From: an uncultured Flavobacteriales bacterium
GTDB lineage: Bacteria > Bacteroidota > Bacteroidia > Flavobacteriales_D > Sanyastnellaceae
Reading direction: 5' to 3'
NCBI GenBank assembly: GCA_938092195.1
Contig: CALKHD010000107.1
Coordinates: forward strand, 1 to 12,383
DNA length: 12,383 bases
The position numbers were made by a program, and so were the translations under genes. The notes below the pieces were generated by a model. The model was not told the origin of the DNA and did not search any database. It saw only the letters and a program-made list of their open reading frames with translations. Every line of letters starts with the position of its first letter. The first letter of the stretch is position 1. Of the stretch, positions 1-6,492 are shown one piece after another.

Positions 1-590
1 TAATCTTTGAGCGCCCCCACATTGGGGTCGATGGACATGCAATTGTCGTTCAGCACCACAATCATGTTGTTGTCCTCCCAACCTCCGTGGTTCAACCCTT
101 CAAAGGCCAGGCCTGCCGTCATGGCTCCGTCGCCGATGACCGCAATGTGCTGGCGGTCTTCTCCTTTCAGTTTGTTGGCCACAGACATGCCCAACGCGGC
201 ACTGATGCTGGTCGAACTGTGTCCCACCCCAAAGGTGTCAAATGGACTTTCACTGCGCTTGGGAAAACCACTCAAGCCCTTGTGAACGCGGTTGGTGTGG
301 AACCGATCCCTGCGTCCAGTGAGGATTTTGTGTCCGTAGGCTTGGTGACCTACATCCCATACAATCTGGTCCTCTGGAGTATTGAAAACGTAATGCAGGG
401 CCACGGTCAATTCCACCACGCCCAAACTGGCGCCAAAGTGCCCCCCTTTTTCACTCACCACGTCAACAATGAACTGCCGGAGTTCGTCACAAACTTGGGG
501 GAGGTCCTCCACCGCAAATGAATTTCGCAGATCCGAAGGCTCAACAATCTTCGAGAGGAATGGACCGGCGGAATAAGGAGCGTCTGACAT
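1..590 (-). CDS. dxs: 1-deoxy-D-xylulose-5-phosphate synthase, N-terminal part (3' end outside window)
   Basis: Cytosolic TPP-dependent enzyme that condenses pyruvate with glyceraldehyde 3-phosphate to 1-deoxy-D-xylulose 5-phosphate, the first step of the MEP isoprenoid pathway; the product also feeds thiamine and pyridoxal synthesis. Only 196 of the usual ~630 residues are present. Seen in the translation: [13 protein letters not shown] at about 49-61 (active-site His of the family), [15 protein letters not shown] at 79-93, KGLSGFP at 104-110, and the TPP/Mg motif GDGAMTAG (153-160) closing with ND at 181-182, followed by [11 protein letters not shown], a typical Bacteroidota variant. The ATG at 590 fits: it places the LRNS and LPQ conserved N-terminal segment about 20 residues in. 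There is no clear Shine-Dalgarno sequence. A promoter lies in the gap to purQ, so dxs is probably transcribed separately. Identity is near certain; the TPP-transketolase and C-terminal domains are off-window. Confidence 0.96.
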   Translation of the reverse strand, partial: MSDAPYSAGPFLSKIVEPSDLRNSFAVEDLPQVCDELRQFIVDVVSEKGGHFGASLGVVELTVALHYVFNTPEDQIVWDVGHQAYGHKILTGRRDRFHTNRVHKGLSGFPKRSESPFDTFGVGHSSTSISAALGMSVANKLKGEDRQHIAVIGDGAMTAGLAFEGLNHGGWEDNNMIVVLNDNCMSIDPNVGALKD

Positions 591-620
591 GATAGAAATC
601 CCGTTCTATTGCAGGGAGTA

Positions 621-653
621 GGGAACAAACAAACTTAACCCTTTCATGTTCCC
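621..653. repeat. 7-bp inverted repeat flanking the dxs -7 box
   Basis: GGGAACA at 621-627 and its exact reverse complement TGTTCCC at 647-653 are separated by 19 bp. The putative dxs -7 element (630-637) lies in that spacer. The arms could be a dimeric regulator's half-sites or an RNA stem in the 3' region of a purQ transcript. There is no T-tract typical of an intrinsic terminator. A 7-bp match can arise by chance, so a function is only suggested by its position. Confidence 0.4.
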
Positions 654-662
654 GACTGCAAG
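630..662 (-). promoter_or_regulatory. Bacteroidota-type promoter for dxs
   Basis: Read on the minus strand, TAAGTTTG (637 to 630) is an exact match to the Bacteroidota -7 consensus TAnnTTTG. CTTG (662 to 659) sits 21 bp upstream as a -33 box (consensus TTTG or TTG). Transcription would begin near 623-625, giving a leader of about 35 nt before the dxs ATG at 590. The box lies between the arms of a 7-bp inverted repeat listed separately. The consensus is established knowledge; the start site is inferred. Confidence 0.6.
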
Positions 663-688
663 CAGAGGGCCGGTCGACTGGGAAGATG

Positions 689-1384
689 TCAGGCTTGAAC
701 CACAGCCGTGGCGAGGGCAGACAACATGGCCCTGCCGTCGGTGTTGCCGAGGGCTTCGCTGCATGCACGCTCGGGGTGAGGCATCATCCCAAAAACATTG
801 CCATTGGCATTGCAGACTCCAGCAATGTGGTCCACCGAACCGTTGGGGTTGAATTCATCTTCAATCCCGCCATCGGGTCCGCAGTATCGGAACAAGATTT
901 GATCGCCATCCTCAATGGCATCCAGCCCGGCGTCGTCGATGGTGTAGTTGCCTTCACCGTGCGCAATGGGAATGCACAAGGGCTGACCATCGGGCAAGCT
1001 GGCCGTCATGGAGGCCATTAAAGACTCAGGGCGCAGCAAGACATTGCGGCAAATGAACTTTCGGTTTTCGTTGTGCCGGAGCGCACCGGGCAACAGCCCC
1101 GCCTCACACAACACTTGAAAACCGTTGCAGACGCCGAGCACAAGCCCGCCTCGTCCAGCATGGGACACGACCTCCTCCATGATGGGGGAGAAACGAGCGA
1201 TGGCTCCACTGCGGAGATAGTCTCCGTAGCTGAAGCCACCGGGCAAGACGACCAGATCGACCCCTTTCAGGTCGCGGTCTTTGTGCCATAGCCTCTCGAC
1301 ATGGAAACCGAGTTCCGTGCCTAGGGCATATTCCATATCATGGTCGCAGTTGGACCCGGGGAAGGTGATGACGCCGACTTTCAC
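689..1384 (-). CDS. purQ: Phosphoribosylformylglycinamidine synthase subunit PurQ (glutaminase)
   Basis: Glutamine amidotransferase subunit of FGAM synthase (fourth step of de novo purine synthesis). It hydrolyses glutamine and passes ammonia to the small-form PurL, normally with PurS. With a GTG start at 1384 the product has 231 residues, the usual PurQ length, and begins VKVGVITFPGSNCDHD, the classical PurQ N-terminus. The nucleophile elbow is GVCNGFQ with Cys86; the remaining triad residues are in MMPHPERA (His203, Glu205). FPGSN, GGFSYGDYLR and AHGEGNY are further family motifs. An in-frame ATG at 1462 would add 26 unalignable residues and overlap the upstream gene, so GTG is preferred. 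The gene follows the T9SS cargo gene by 31 bp and may be cotranscribed with it. A stand-alone PurQ implies separate purL and purS genes elsewhere, rather than the single-chain PurL found in many relatives. Confidence 0.95.
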   Translation of the reverse strand: MKVGVITFPGSNCDHDMEYALGTELGFHVERLWHKDRDLKGVDLVVLPGGFSYGDYLRSGAIARFSPIMEEVVSHAGRGGLVLGVCNGFQVLCEAGLLPGALRHNENRKFICRNVLLRPESLMASMTASLPDGQPLCIPIAHGEGNYTIDDAGLDAIEDGDQILFRYCGPDGGIEDEFNPNGSVDHIAGVCNANGNVFGMMPHPERACSEALGNTDGRAMLSALATAVVQA

Positions 1385-1415
1385 ATCGGCGAAGTTCGGA
1401 AATCCCGGCTCACTT

Positions 1416-3893
1416 TCAGCGTGCCACGCGCCAAGTCTTTTGACGGCCCGTTTGTTCACCATACCAACGGATCAAAGAAACCGCTGGCATGGCACCCGCA
1501 TCCATGATCAAAGGCACGCCAGGTGCACCTTGCATGGACATCACCACGCGGCCGGTCAAGTCAAAAACCTCTGCAGAAAACACCTCTTGAGGGTGGTTCA
1601 AACTCCAGCCCGATGAAATGCGCTGCAGCGTTGGATCGATTGCATTGACCGCCTCTCCAATGCTGCTGACCACCTCCACGGTGACCACGACTTGGTAGGT
1701 GTCCGAGCAGTAATCATTCCAAGCATTCAGGCCCACGGTGTAGGAACCTGGTTCGGTGTAAACGTGGGTCGGGCTCATTTCTGAACTGCTGCCGCCGTCA
1801 CCAAAACTCCATTGATGAGAGGTCGCGCCGGTGCTCATGTTGTTGAATGTGACTTCAGCCTCCCCGCCTACCAAGGCCACCACGGTGGACTCCGCGTCCA
1901 TTTCCGCCACCACTTGAGGGGCCTCCAACACCTCTACAGAGGCGCTGTCTGAACACCCGTATGCATCGGTGATCACAGCAAAAAACACGCCGGCCTGTTC
2001 CACTTCAATGGATGTGCCGGTGTCGCCGTGCTCCCATTCTACCGAATAAGGGGCTTGGCCTCCATCCATGTCCAAGGCGATTCCACCATGGTCATCGTAA
2101 CACCCAATGTGGTCTGGCATGGCCTGAACTTCAAAAGCCACGCCTCCAGCAGCATTTGAATTCACTTCCAACTCCCGTGACAGATCCATGCACCCTTCGG
2201 TCAAAGCCGTCAACACGTAAATGCCTTCAGCCAGGTCGGCAAACACACCCCCTTCCTGGTCTCCCACAAAGGTTCCGGCCGCTTCTCCATTGATGTCCAC
2301 CAAGGTGAACGCGGTGGTTTGGTCTGGACCAGAAACCACAACGGTTCCATTGGTTGCTGTCGCACAAGATGTTGCGGTGACTTCGGCGGCAATCGTCCCC
2401 CCTACAATCAAGTTGAACCTGTGATGATCGCTGCTGCTGTTGCAGGTGAAACTGTATGAAAAGCCGGGCTCGATGCCTTCGGTCAATCCAGTTTCAATGT
2501 CCTCCAAAGACAGACAAAAGTTTTCGGGAACGCTGGGCATGTTGATCGTCAGTTCTTCTCCGTTCCCTGCTTTGATGTAAACGGGGATCACCTGTGCGTC
2601 GCCATGCGTGGCATTCACCATCACTGGAATCGAATCCGAAGTGTGGGTGTAGATGTCCAAATTGTTCCGGCCGCGGAAGGCAGACGAGAACATGGCGTCT
2701 TCAAGCCGGTCGTACTCTGAAGCATGGCCACCATCGAAGCCAACTGAGCACTGCTCCCTGCTGGATGCGTTCTTCATTTCCATGGCCAACAAGCCACTGG
2801 ATGGAGAGGCAGACTGGAGTTCCCAAGTGGACCTGGGAACCAAGCAAGAAGGTGTGAAGTCCAGAGAATAGGTGGTGTCTGCGATCGTCCAAAATGCCTC
2901 TCCCGGGGAGAAAACCCCCTTGGATCCAAAGGTTCCAACTCCCGCCACTTGTACCGTGTACGTGAGCAAACTGTCCACCCATTGATAAGTCGCGCCATGG
3001 TTACCTGGGCCAGATTCAGTCGCCAAATTCAAATCCACAAAACCAGTCAACGGATTGCAAAGCAAGTTCCACCCGCGCCAAAACGAATTCGGAGCTTCCC
3101 CTGTGACTTGTATTTGGGCCTCTGTGACCGGCTCGCCTGAGATGGAATAGGCGTAAGATCCGGCTGGAAGGGCACAAGAGTAACCTGTTCCCACAGTCAA
3201 CTCGTCCTCTTCGACAAGCGTTGTGTACGAGGTCCCCGTTTCCTGCCAACCCTTCACGTAAACCGCTCCTGGAAGACCCAAAAAACATTCTGCTGTGGAA
3301 CCAGATACGCCCGACCCCATCATGTGGGTGTACGGGTTGATTTTGTCCCAATCAAAACGACGAGTGAGCTCGCCTGTGACCACGCCTCCGGAAGAGGTCA
3401 ACCCTGATTCGCCCTCCAAAACAAGGAGGCCATTGGTGGTCAACTCGGCATCGGAAATGTGAAGTTCTGAGGTCACCACAAGGGTGTCCACGATTTGGGT
3501 GATTCCTTCACCCAAGTCAATGCGATCCAAGACAGCAGGTCCGCAGTCATGCGGGCCTTCACCCACAAAGACAACCCAACCTTGGCCATCGACTGTTCCC
3601 TCTGAAGCCCAGCTTGAGGACACCTCAATCGTGGACGTGGTCGGAAGAACCAAGGCGCCTCCACTTTGAATGGCCACCGACTCAGCCCGCACAGTGTCGC
3701 CAGCTTGCGCCTCGACCTGGTGGCCAGGCATCACCGTGACTTCGTGCTGTGCATCGGGAATGCACGTACAGTCCCAGGTGGACGGTTCATTCCATGTTCC
3801 ACTTTGGATGGAAACCACCGCTTCGCCCACAGAGGATTGAGCCAGGGAAATGGCGCTAGACAACAAAAGAAGGAGGGTCACATTGAACTTCAT
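1416..3893 (-). CDS. Secreted T9SS cargo protein with SprB-like repeats, PKD domain and C-terminal sorting domain
   Basis: Large secreted protein of 825 residues; specific role unknown. Residues 1-19 form a Sec signal peptide (Lys3, then a Leu-rich core, ending SLAQ). Residues 28-60 (SGTWNEPSTWDCTCIPDAQ) resemble the opening of Bacteroidota adhesin-like proteins with beta-helical repeats. Residues 505-577 and 595-656 look like SprB-type repeats; the second has PYSVEWEHGDTG and ITDAYGCSDSASV. A PKD domain covers about 662-742, with the diagnostic WSFGDGG at 695-701 and YTEPGSYTV at 712-720. The final ~60 residues (EVFDLTGRVV, then KTWRVAR at the very end) match a type A T9SS sorting domain, normally removed or anchored on A-LPS after passage through the outer membrane. 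No enzymatic motif is visible, so a structural or adhesive surface role is inferred. It starts 31 bp after the membrane protein gene and is followed by purQ. Confidence 0.88.
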   Translation of the reverse strand: MKFNVTLLLLLSSAISLAQSSVGEAVVSIQSGTWNEPSTWDCTCIPDAQHEVTVMPGHQVEAQAGDTVRAESVAIQSGGALVLPTTSTIEVSSSWASEGTVDGQGWVVFVGEGPHDCGPAVLDRIDLGEGITQIVDTLVVTSELHISDAELTTNGLLVLEGESGLTSSGGVVTGELTRRFDWDKINPYTHMMGSGVSGSTAECFLGLPGAVYVKGWQETGTSYTTLVEEDELTVGTGYSCALPAGSYAYSISGEPVTEAQIQVTGEAPNSFWRGWNLLCNPLTGFVDLNLATESGPGNHGATYQWVDSLLTYTVQVAGVGTFGSKGVFSPGEAFWTIADTTYSLDFTPSCLVPRSTWELQSASPSSGLLAMEMKNASSREQCSVGFDGGHASEYDRLEDAMFSSAFRGRNNLDIYTHTSDSIPVMVNATHGDAQVIPVYIKAGNGEELTINMPSVPENFCLSLEDIETGLTEGIEPGFSYSFTCNSSSDHHRFNLIVGGTIAAEVTATSCATATNGTVVVSGPDQTTAFTLVDINGEAAGTFVGDQEGGVFADLAEGIYVLTALTEGCMDLSRELEVNSNAAGGVAFEVQAMPDHIGCYDDHGGIALDMDGGQAPYSVEWEHGDTGTSIEVEQAGVFFAVITDAYGCSDSASVEVLEAPQVVAEMDAESTVVALVGGEAEVTFNNMSTGATSHQWSFGDGGSSSEMSPTHVYTEPGSYTVGLNAWNDYCSDTYQVVVTVEVVSSIGEAVNAIDPTLQRISSGWSLNHPQEVFSAEVFDLTGRVVMSMQGAPGVPLIMDAGAMPAVSLIRWYGEQTGRQKTWRVAR

Positions 3894-3924
3894 GTGGCCC
3901 CTTACGCTTCATTCTGATGGAAGG

Positions 3925-4836
3925 TTACGTTGCGGTGGTCCCCAAGAAATAAGCGGCCCCAGCGGCCATGGCAACCATGAACCAAGGCACCATGCGGGCT
4001 CCTTTCCACCCTTTGGGCCAAACCCAGCCCAAAGTCCAAGCGCAGAAAAACGCAAAGGCCGAATACAGGGTGTCATCCCCCACTCCAGGAATCTGAATCC
4101 CCATTCCAAGGGTGGCCAAGCCCAGCAAAAACACCCCCGTCCATTGGGTCACCTGTCTGGCGTAGCGCTGGCGCGCAGTGGCCCGGGACAGGGACTTTTG
4201 TCGGGTCAACCACCCTACTCCGGCCAAGGGGAGCAGTCCAAAAGCCGGCCATTGCACCCTTGAATTCGATGGCTCCATGGCCCAAGGCCAGTGGACAGCA
4301 CCCTCCATCCACCATGTGTGGGCTTCATAGAGACCGAGCGGAGCCACTGCGCCCAGGAGAAACGCCAGGGTTTCTGAGGGGCGAAAGGGGCGCAGAGACA
4401 AAGCCACAATGGGCAGCACAAGCACCCAAAGAAAAAGCGAATCCGATAAAAATGGAGCCAACGCCAAGGCCATTCCCATCCAAAAAAATGGGCTACCCGA
4501 AACATCCCCTTCCCTCAAAGTCAAAGACAGGCGCAACGCAAACAGAACCAGAACGCTGCCCCACCACAACTCAGCCGGCGTGATGTAAACCAATGGGGCC
4601 GCGCTGATCGCCCAAGCCCAGCTGGGTATGCCCGTCGGCTTGCTTCGCATGCCAGACTCTATGTGCATCAAATGGATCACCCTGCTTCCTGCAATCACAC
4701 CCAACCCACCTAAAATGGGGGGCCATTCCAAAGACGAGACACCTGAACCAATGGCCCCAACCGCGACGAGCAGGACCACCAAAACAGGAATGATGCCCCA
4801 AGAAGCCGGTTGATTGGACTGAAGAAGGTGAAGCAT
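3925..4836 (-). CDS. Polytopic inner-membrane protein, DUF6427-like
   Basis: Hydrophobic protein of 303 residues with roughly eight or nine predicted transmembrane segments (about 13-32, 38-52, 72-88, 92-106, 117-131, 133-148, 156-171, 195-210, 232-248, 258-274, 282-300; some are short or marginal). Charged loops include RSKPTG (64-69) and an arginine-rich loop, TRQKSLSRATARQRYARQ, at 211-228. The size, the ALRLSLTL segment after the fourth helix and its location beside a DUF6341-like gene and purD resemble the uncharacterised Bacteroidota family DUF6427, recalled from memory. No catalytic motif is recognised. The ATG at 4836 is preceded by TCACTTTG (4871 to 4864), one mismatch from the -7 consensus. 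The stop lies 31 bp before the T9SS cargo gene, so the two are probably cotranscribed. The coding call is strong, the family call moderate, and the function unknown. Confidence 0.78.
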   Translation of the reverse strand: MLHLLQSNQPASWGIIPVLVVLLVAVGAIGSGVSSLEWPPILGGLGVIAGSRVIHLMHIESGMRSKPTGIPSWAWAISAAPLVYITPAELWWGSVLVLFALRLSLTLREGDVSGSPFFWMGMALALAPFLSDSLFLWVLVLPIVALSLRPFRPSETLAFLLGAVAPLGLYEAHTWWMEGAVHWPWAMEPSNSRVQWPAFGLLPLAGVGWLTRQKSLSRATARQRYARQVTQWTGVFLLGLATLGMGIQIPGVGDDTLYSAFAFFCAWTLGWVWPKGWKGARMVPWFMVAMAAGAAYFLGTTAT

Positions 4837-4849
4837 GCCGAAAGGTGAC

Positions 4850-4857
4850 TAAATTTG
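4850..4857 (+). promoter_or_regulatory. -7 promoter box for the small membrane protein gene
   Basis: TAAATTTG is an exact match to the Bacteroidota -7 element TAnnTTTG. It lies 18 bp before the ATG at 4876, predicting a leader of roughly 12 nt. No clear TTTG -33 box is seen at the expected distance. The position also argues against the in-frame TTG at 4855 as a start codon, because that codon would lie inside the promoter box. Confidence 0.55.
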
Positions 4858-4863
4858 CCGCAT

Positions 4864-4871
4864 CAAAGTGA
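4864..4871 (-). promoter_or_regulatory. Candidate -7 box for the DUF6427-like gene
   Basis: On the minus strand this reads TCACTTTG, one mismatch from TAnnTTTG, 27 bp upstream of the ATG at 4836. It sits only 6 bp from the opposite-strand box at 4850-4857. With start sites about 6 nt beyond each box, the two transcripts would overlap slightly at their 5' ends. No -33 box was identified, so the call is tentative. Confidence 0.35.
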
Positions 4872-4875
4872 CCTC

Positions 4876-5064
4876 ATGAACCTCCAGGAACTCATTACCC
4901 CCGTCGGCAAGTTTGTCGAGTGGACCTTCGAGACGGTCCTCGTCCCCGCGAGTGACCCCATCAACCTGGCCGTGATTGCCCTCATTTTGGGCGGCCTCGC
5001 ATACTGGCTCCGCACGCAGAGCAAATTCACAGCCAAGGCCCGCCAAAACGGAGACCTCATCTGA
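4876..5064 (+). CDS. Small single-helix membrane protein, DUF6341-like
   Basis: A 62-residue protein. The N-terminal part is amphipathic (GKFVEWTFETVLVPASDP at 11-28), followed by one hydrophobic helix at about 29-45 ending YWLRTQSK, and a basic cytoplasmic tail. The W...F...L.P pattern, the single helix ending YWL and the position next to purD and a DUF6427-like gene match what I remember of DUF6341, a Bacteroidota family of unknown function. The ATG at 4876 is chosen over an in-frame TTG at 4855, which falls in the -7 box. The gene is transcribed away from the DUF6427-like gene and toward purD. Its stop codon lies within a hairpin terminator. Despite its small size, a promoter box, the matching family pattern and a terminator make it a convincing gene. 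Its job is unknown; a subunit or regulator of a membrane complex is a guess. Confidence 0.75.
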   Translation: MNLQELITPVGKFVEWTFETVLVPASDPINLAVIALILGGLAYWLRTQSKFTAKARQNGDLI

Positions 5065-5078
5065 GGTCCCCCTTTTTT
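5053..5078 (+). terminator. Intrinsic terminator overlapping the stop codon of the small membrane protein gene
   Basis: GACCTC (5053-5058), loop ATCT, and GAGGTC (5063-5068) form a perfect 6-bp stem, followed by CCCC and a run of six T (5073-5078). The TGA stop (5062-5064) is split between loop and stem. On the minus strand the same stem is followed by TCCGTTTT and could weakly terminate purD transcription, whose stop is at 5088, so it may act in both directions. Confidence 0.75.
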
Positions 5079-5087
5079 CTCGTTCCA

Positions 5088-6368
5088 TCATCCCACCGAC
5101 CCGATGTCGGAGCGGAATTGAACGCCTTCGAATTCGACCTTCTCGGCCAATTTGTAAGCCTGTTCAACGGCCTTTTCAAGTTCTGCGCCCAACCCCACTG
5201 AGGCCATGACCCTGCCTCCAGCGGTCAACACCTCTTCGCCTTCCAGCTTCGTTCCAGCATGGAAAAGCAACTGATGGTCACTCCGGTCCTTGGGGTTTGG
5301 CAGGTTGATTTTTTTGCCTTTGGCGTATTCTCCTGGGTAGCCCTGACTCGCCAGCGTCACTGTGGCGGCAGCCTTGGGTGAAATCGCAACATCGATTTCT
5401 GAGAGCAGTCCGTTGGACAACCCGTCCATCAAGTGCAGCAAGTCCGTCTCCAACAAAGGAAGAATGATTTGGGTTTCGGGATCGCCCAATCGGCAGTTGT
5501 ATTCGATTACATAGGGATCGCCCTGAACCTTCATCAATCCGAAAAACAAGAATCCGCGGTAGGGAATCCCATCGCGTTGGATGCCACGAATGGTGGGAAT
5601 CACCACCTGATTCTTCACCTTCTCCATGAACTCAGGCGTCACGTGTGGGACTGGACTGATGGCCCCCATGCCTCCCGTGTTGGGCCCCGTGTTCCCCTCT
5701 CCAATCCGCTTGTAATCCATGGCTGAGGGCAACAAGCGCCAAGCCTCTCCATCGGTGACGGCAAACATGGAGACTTCCACGCCCTTGAGGAATTCTTCAA
5801 TGACCACTTCCTTGCCTGCATCCCCAAAAGCGGCACCGCGAATCATGTCGCGAACGGCCTTGTCCGCTTCTGAGTAATCTTCGGTCACGATGACCCCCTT
5901 TCCTGCGGCAAGGCCACTGGCTTTGACCACGTAGGGTGGCTTCATGGTTTTCAAAAAGGCCGTGGCCTCGCGCACCTGTCCCTTGCCAAACGACTTGAAC
6001 TTCGCCGTGGGTACCCGGTGGCGTTTCATGAACTCCTTGGCGAACTTCTTGCTGCTCTCCAGCTGAGCGCCTTCCTTTCCCGGACCGATCACCGCTACAG
6101 ACTCAAGGCCCTTGGCTTTGGCAAAATGATCCACGATGCCCGCAGCCAGCGGCGCCTCAGGGCCGACCACAATCATGTTGATGTGAGTCTGACGGACAAA
6201 ATCCTCCACGGCCGAAAAATCCATCGGATTGAGATCGACATTGCTTCCTATGTCAGACGTTCCAGCATTGCCGGGACCAAAAAACAGCTCCTCCAGCAGT
6301 GAGCTTTTAGCCACTTTCCAGCCTATGGCATGCTCGCGGCCGCCGGATCCAAGTATGAGTACACGCAT
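5088..6368 (-). CDS. purD: Phosphoribosylamine-glycine ligase (GAR synthetase)
   Basis: Cytosolic ATP-grasp enzyme that joins 5-phosphoribosylamine and glycine to GAR, using ATP; second step of de novo purine synthesis. It has 426 residues, the usual length for bacterial PurD. The N-terminal Rossmann-like domain opens with VLILGSGGREHAIGW (3-17) and GPGNAGT (31-37). The ATP-grasp core includes PPYVVKASGLAAGKGV (144-159), the acidic EVVIEEFLKGVEVS (187-200) and GPNTGGMG (228-235). The PurD signature RLGDPETQ is at 293-300, preceded by YVIEYNC. The C-terminal domain ends GVQFRSDIG. The ATG at 6368 gives the standard N-terminus. It converges with the small membrane protein gene across 23 bp and diverges from the GT2-GT9 gene across 124 bp. 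It is apparently transcribed alone, separated from purQ by three genes. Confidence 0.97.
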   Translation of the reverse strand: MRVLILGSGGREHAIGWKVAKSSLLEELFFGPGNAGTSDIGSNVDLNPMDFSAVEDFVRQTHINMIVVGPEAPLAAGIVDHFAKAKGLESVAVIGPGKEGAQLESSKKFAKEFMKRHRVPTAKFKSFGKGQVREATAFLKTMKPPYVVKASGLAAGKGVIVTEDYSEADKAVRDMIRGAAFGDAGKEVVIEEFLKGVEVSMFAVTDGEAWRLLPSAMDYKRIGEGNTGPNTGGMGAISPVPHVTPEFMEKVKNQVVIPTIRGIQRDGIPYRGFLFFGLMKVQGDPYVIEYNCRLGDPETQIILPLLETDLLHLMDGLSNGLLSEIDVAISPKAAATVTLASQGYPGEYAKGKKINLPNPKDRSDHQLLFHAGTKLEGEEVLTAGGRVMASVGLGAELEKAVEQAYKLAEKVEFEGVQFRSDIGSVG

Positions 6369-6375
6369 CGCACCT

Positions 6376-6383
6376 CAAAACTA
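6376..6383 (-). promoter_or_regulatory. -7 promoter box for purD
   Basis: Minus strand TAGTTTTG is an exact TAnnTTTG match whose downstream edge is only 7 bp from the purD ATG at 6368. If it is used, the transcript would start at or within a few bases of the ATG, giving a leaderless or near-leaderless mRNA. No TTTG -33 box stands at the expected spacing. Confidence 0.5.
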
Positions 6384-6439
6384 CCTTCGCAACGGACCCG
6401 GATGGGACCATGTTTTCAACACCCTGCGACCATTCCTCA

Positions 6440-6475
6440 CCAATCTGGGGCCCAGACACCATTAGATTGGCCCCA
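6440..6475. repeat. Overlapping inverted repeats upstream of the GT2-GT9 gene
   Basis: CCAATCT (6440-6446) is exactly complementary to AGATTGG (6464-6470). Offset within the same stretch, TGGGGCC (6446-6452) is complementary to GGCCCCA (6469-6475). The right arms overlap TAGATTGG (6463-6470), one mismatch from the -7 consensus and the best promoter candidate for the plus-strand gene at 6493. The arrangement could be an operator or alternative RNA/DNA hairpins. No T-tract follows on the plus strand, so a terminator is unlikely. Confidence 0.4.
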
Positions 6476-6492
6476 AAAGACACAAACAACGC

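Noticed and set aside
591..688. Possible riboswitch or small RNA upstream of dxs
   Set aside because: The dxs leader after the predicted start site is only about 35 nt, too short for a TPP riboswitch, and I see none of its conserved core sequences.
541..768. Minus-strand 75-codon frame spanning the dxs-purQ gap
   Set aside because: It overlaps the 3' end of purQ, the dxs promoter and the dxs 5' coding region in another frame and has no family resemblance.
1382..1462. ATG at 1462 as the purQ start
   Set aside because: It would overlap the T9SS gene by 47 nt and add 26 residues ahead of the canonical PurQ N-terminus; the GTG at 1384 gives the standard length.
4855..4875. TTG at 4855 as the start of the small membrane protein
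   Set aside because: It falls within the putative -7 box TAAATTTG; the ATG at 4876 fits a short leader.
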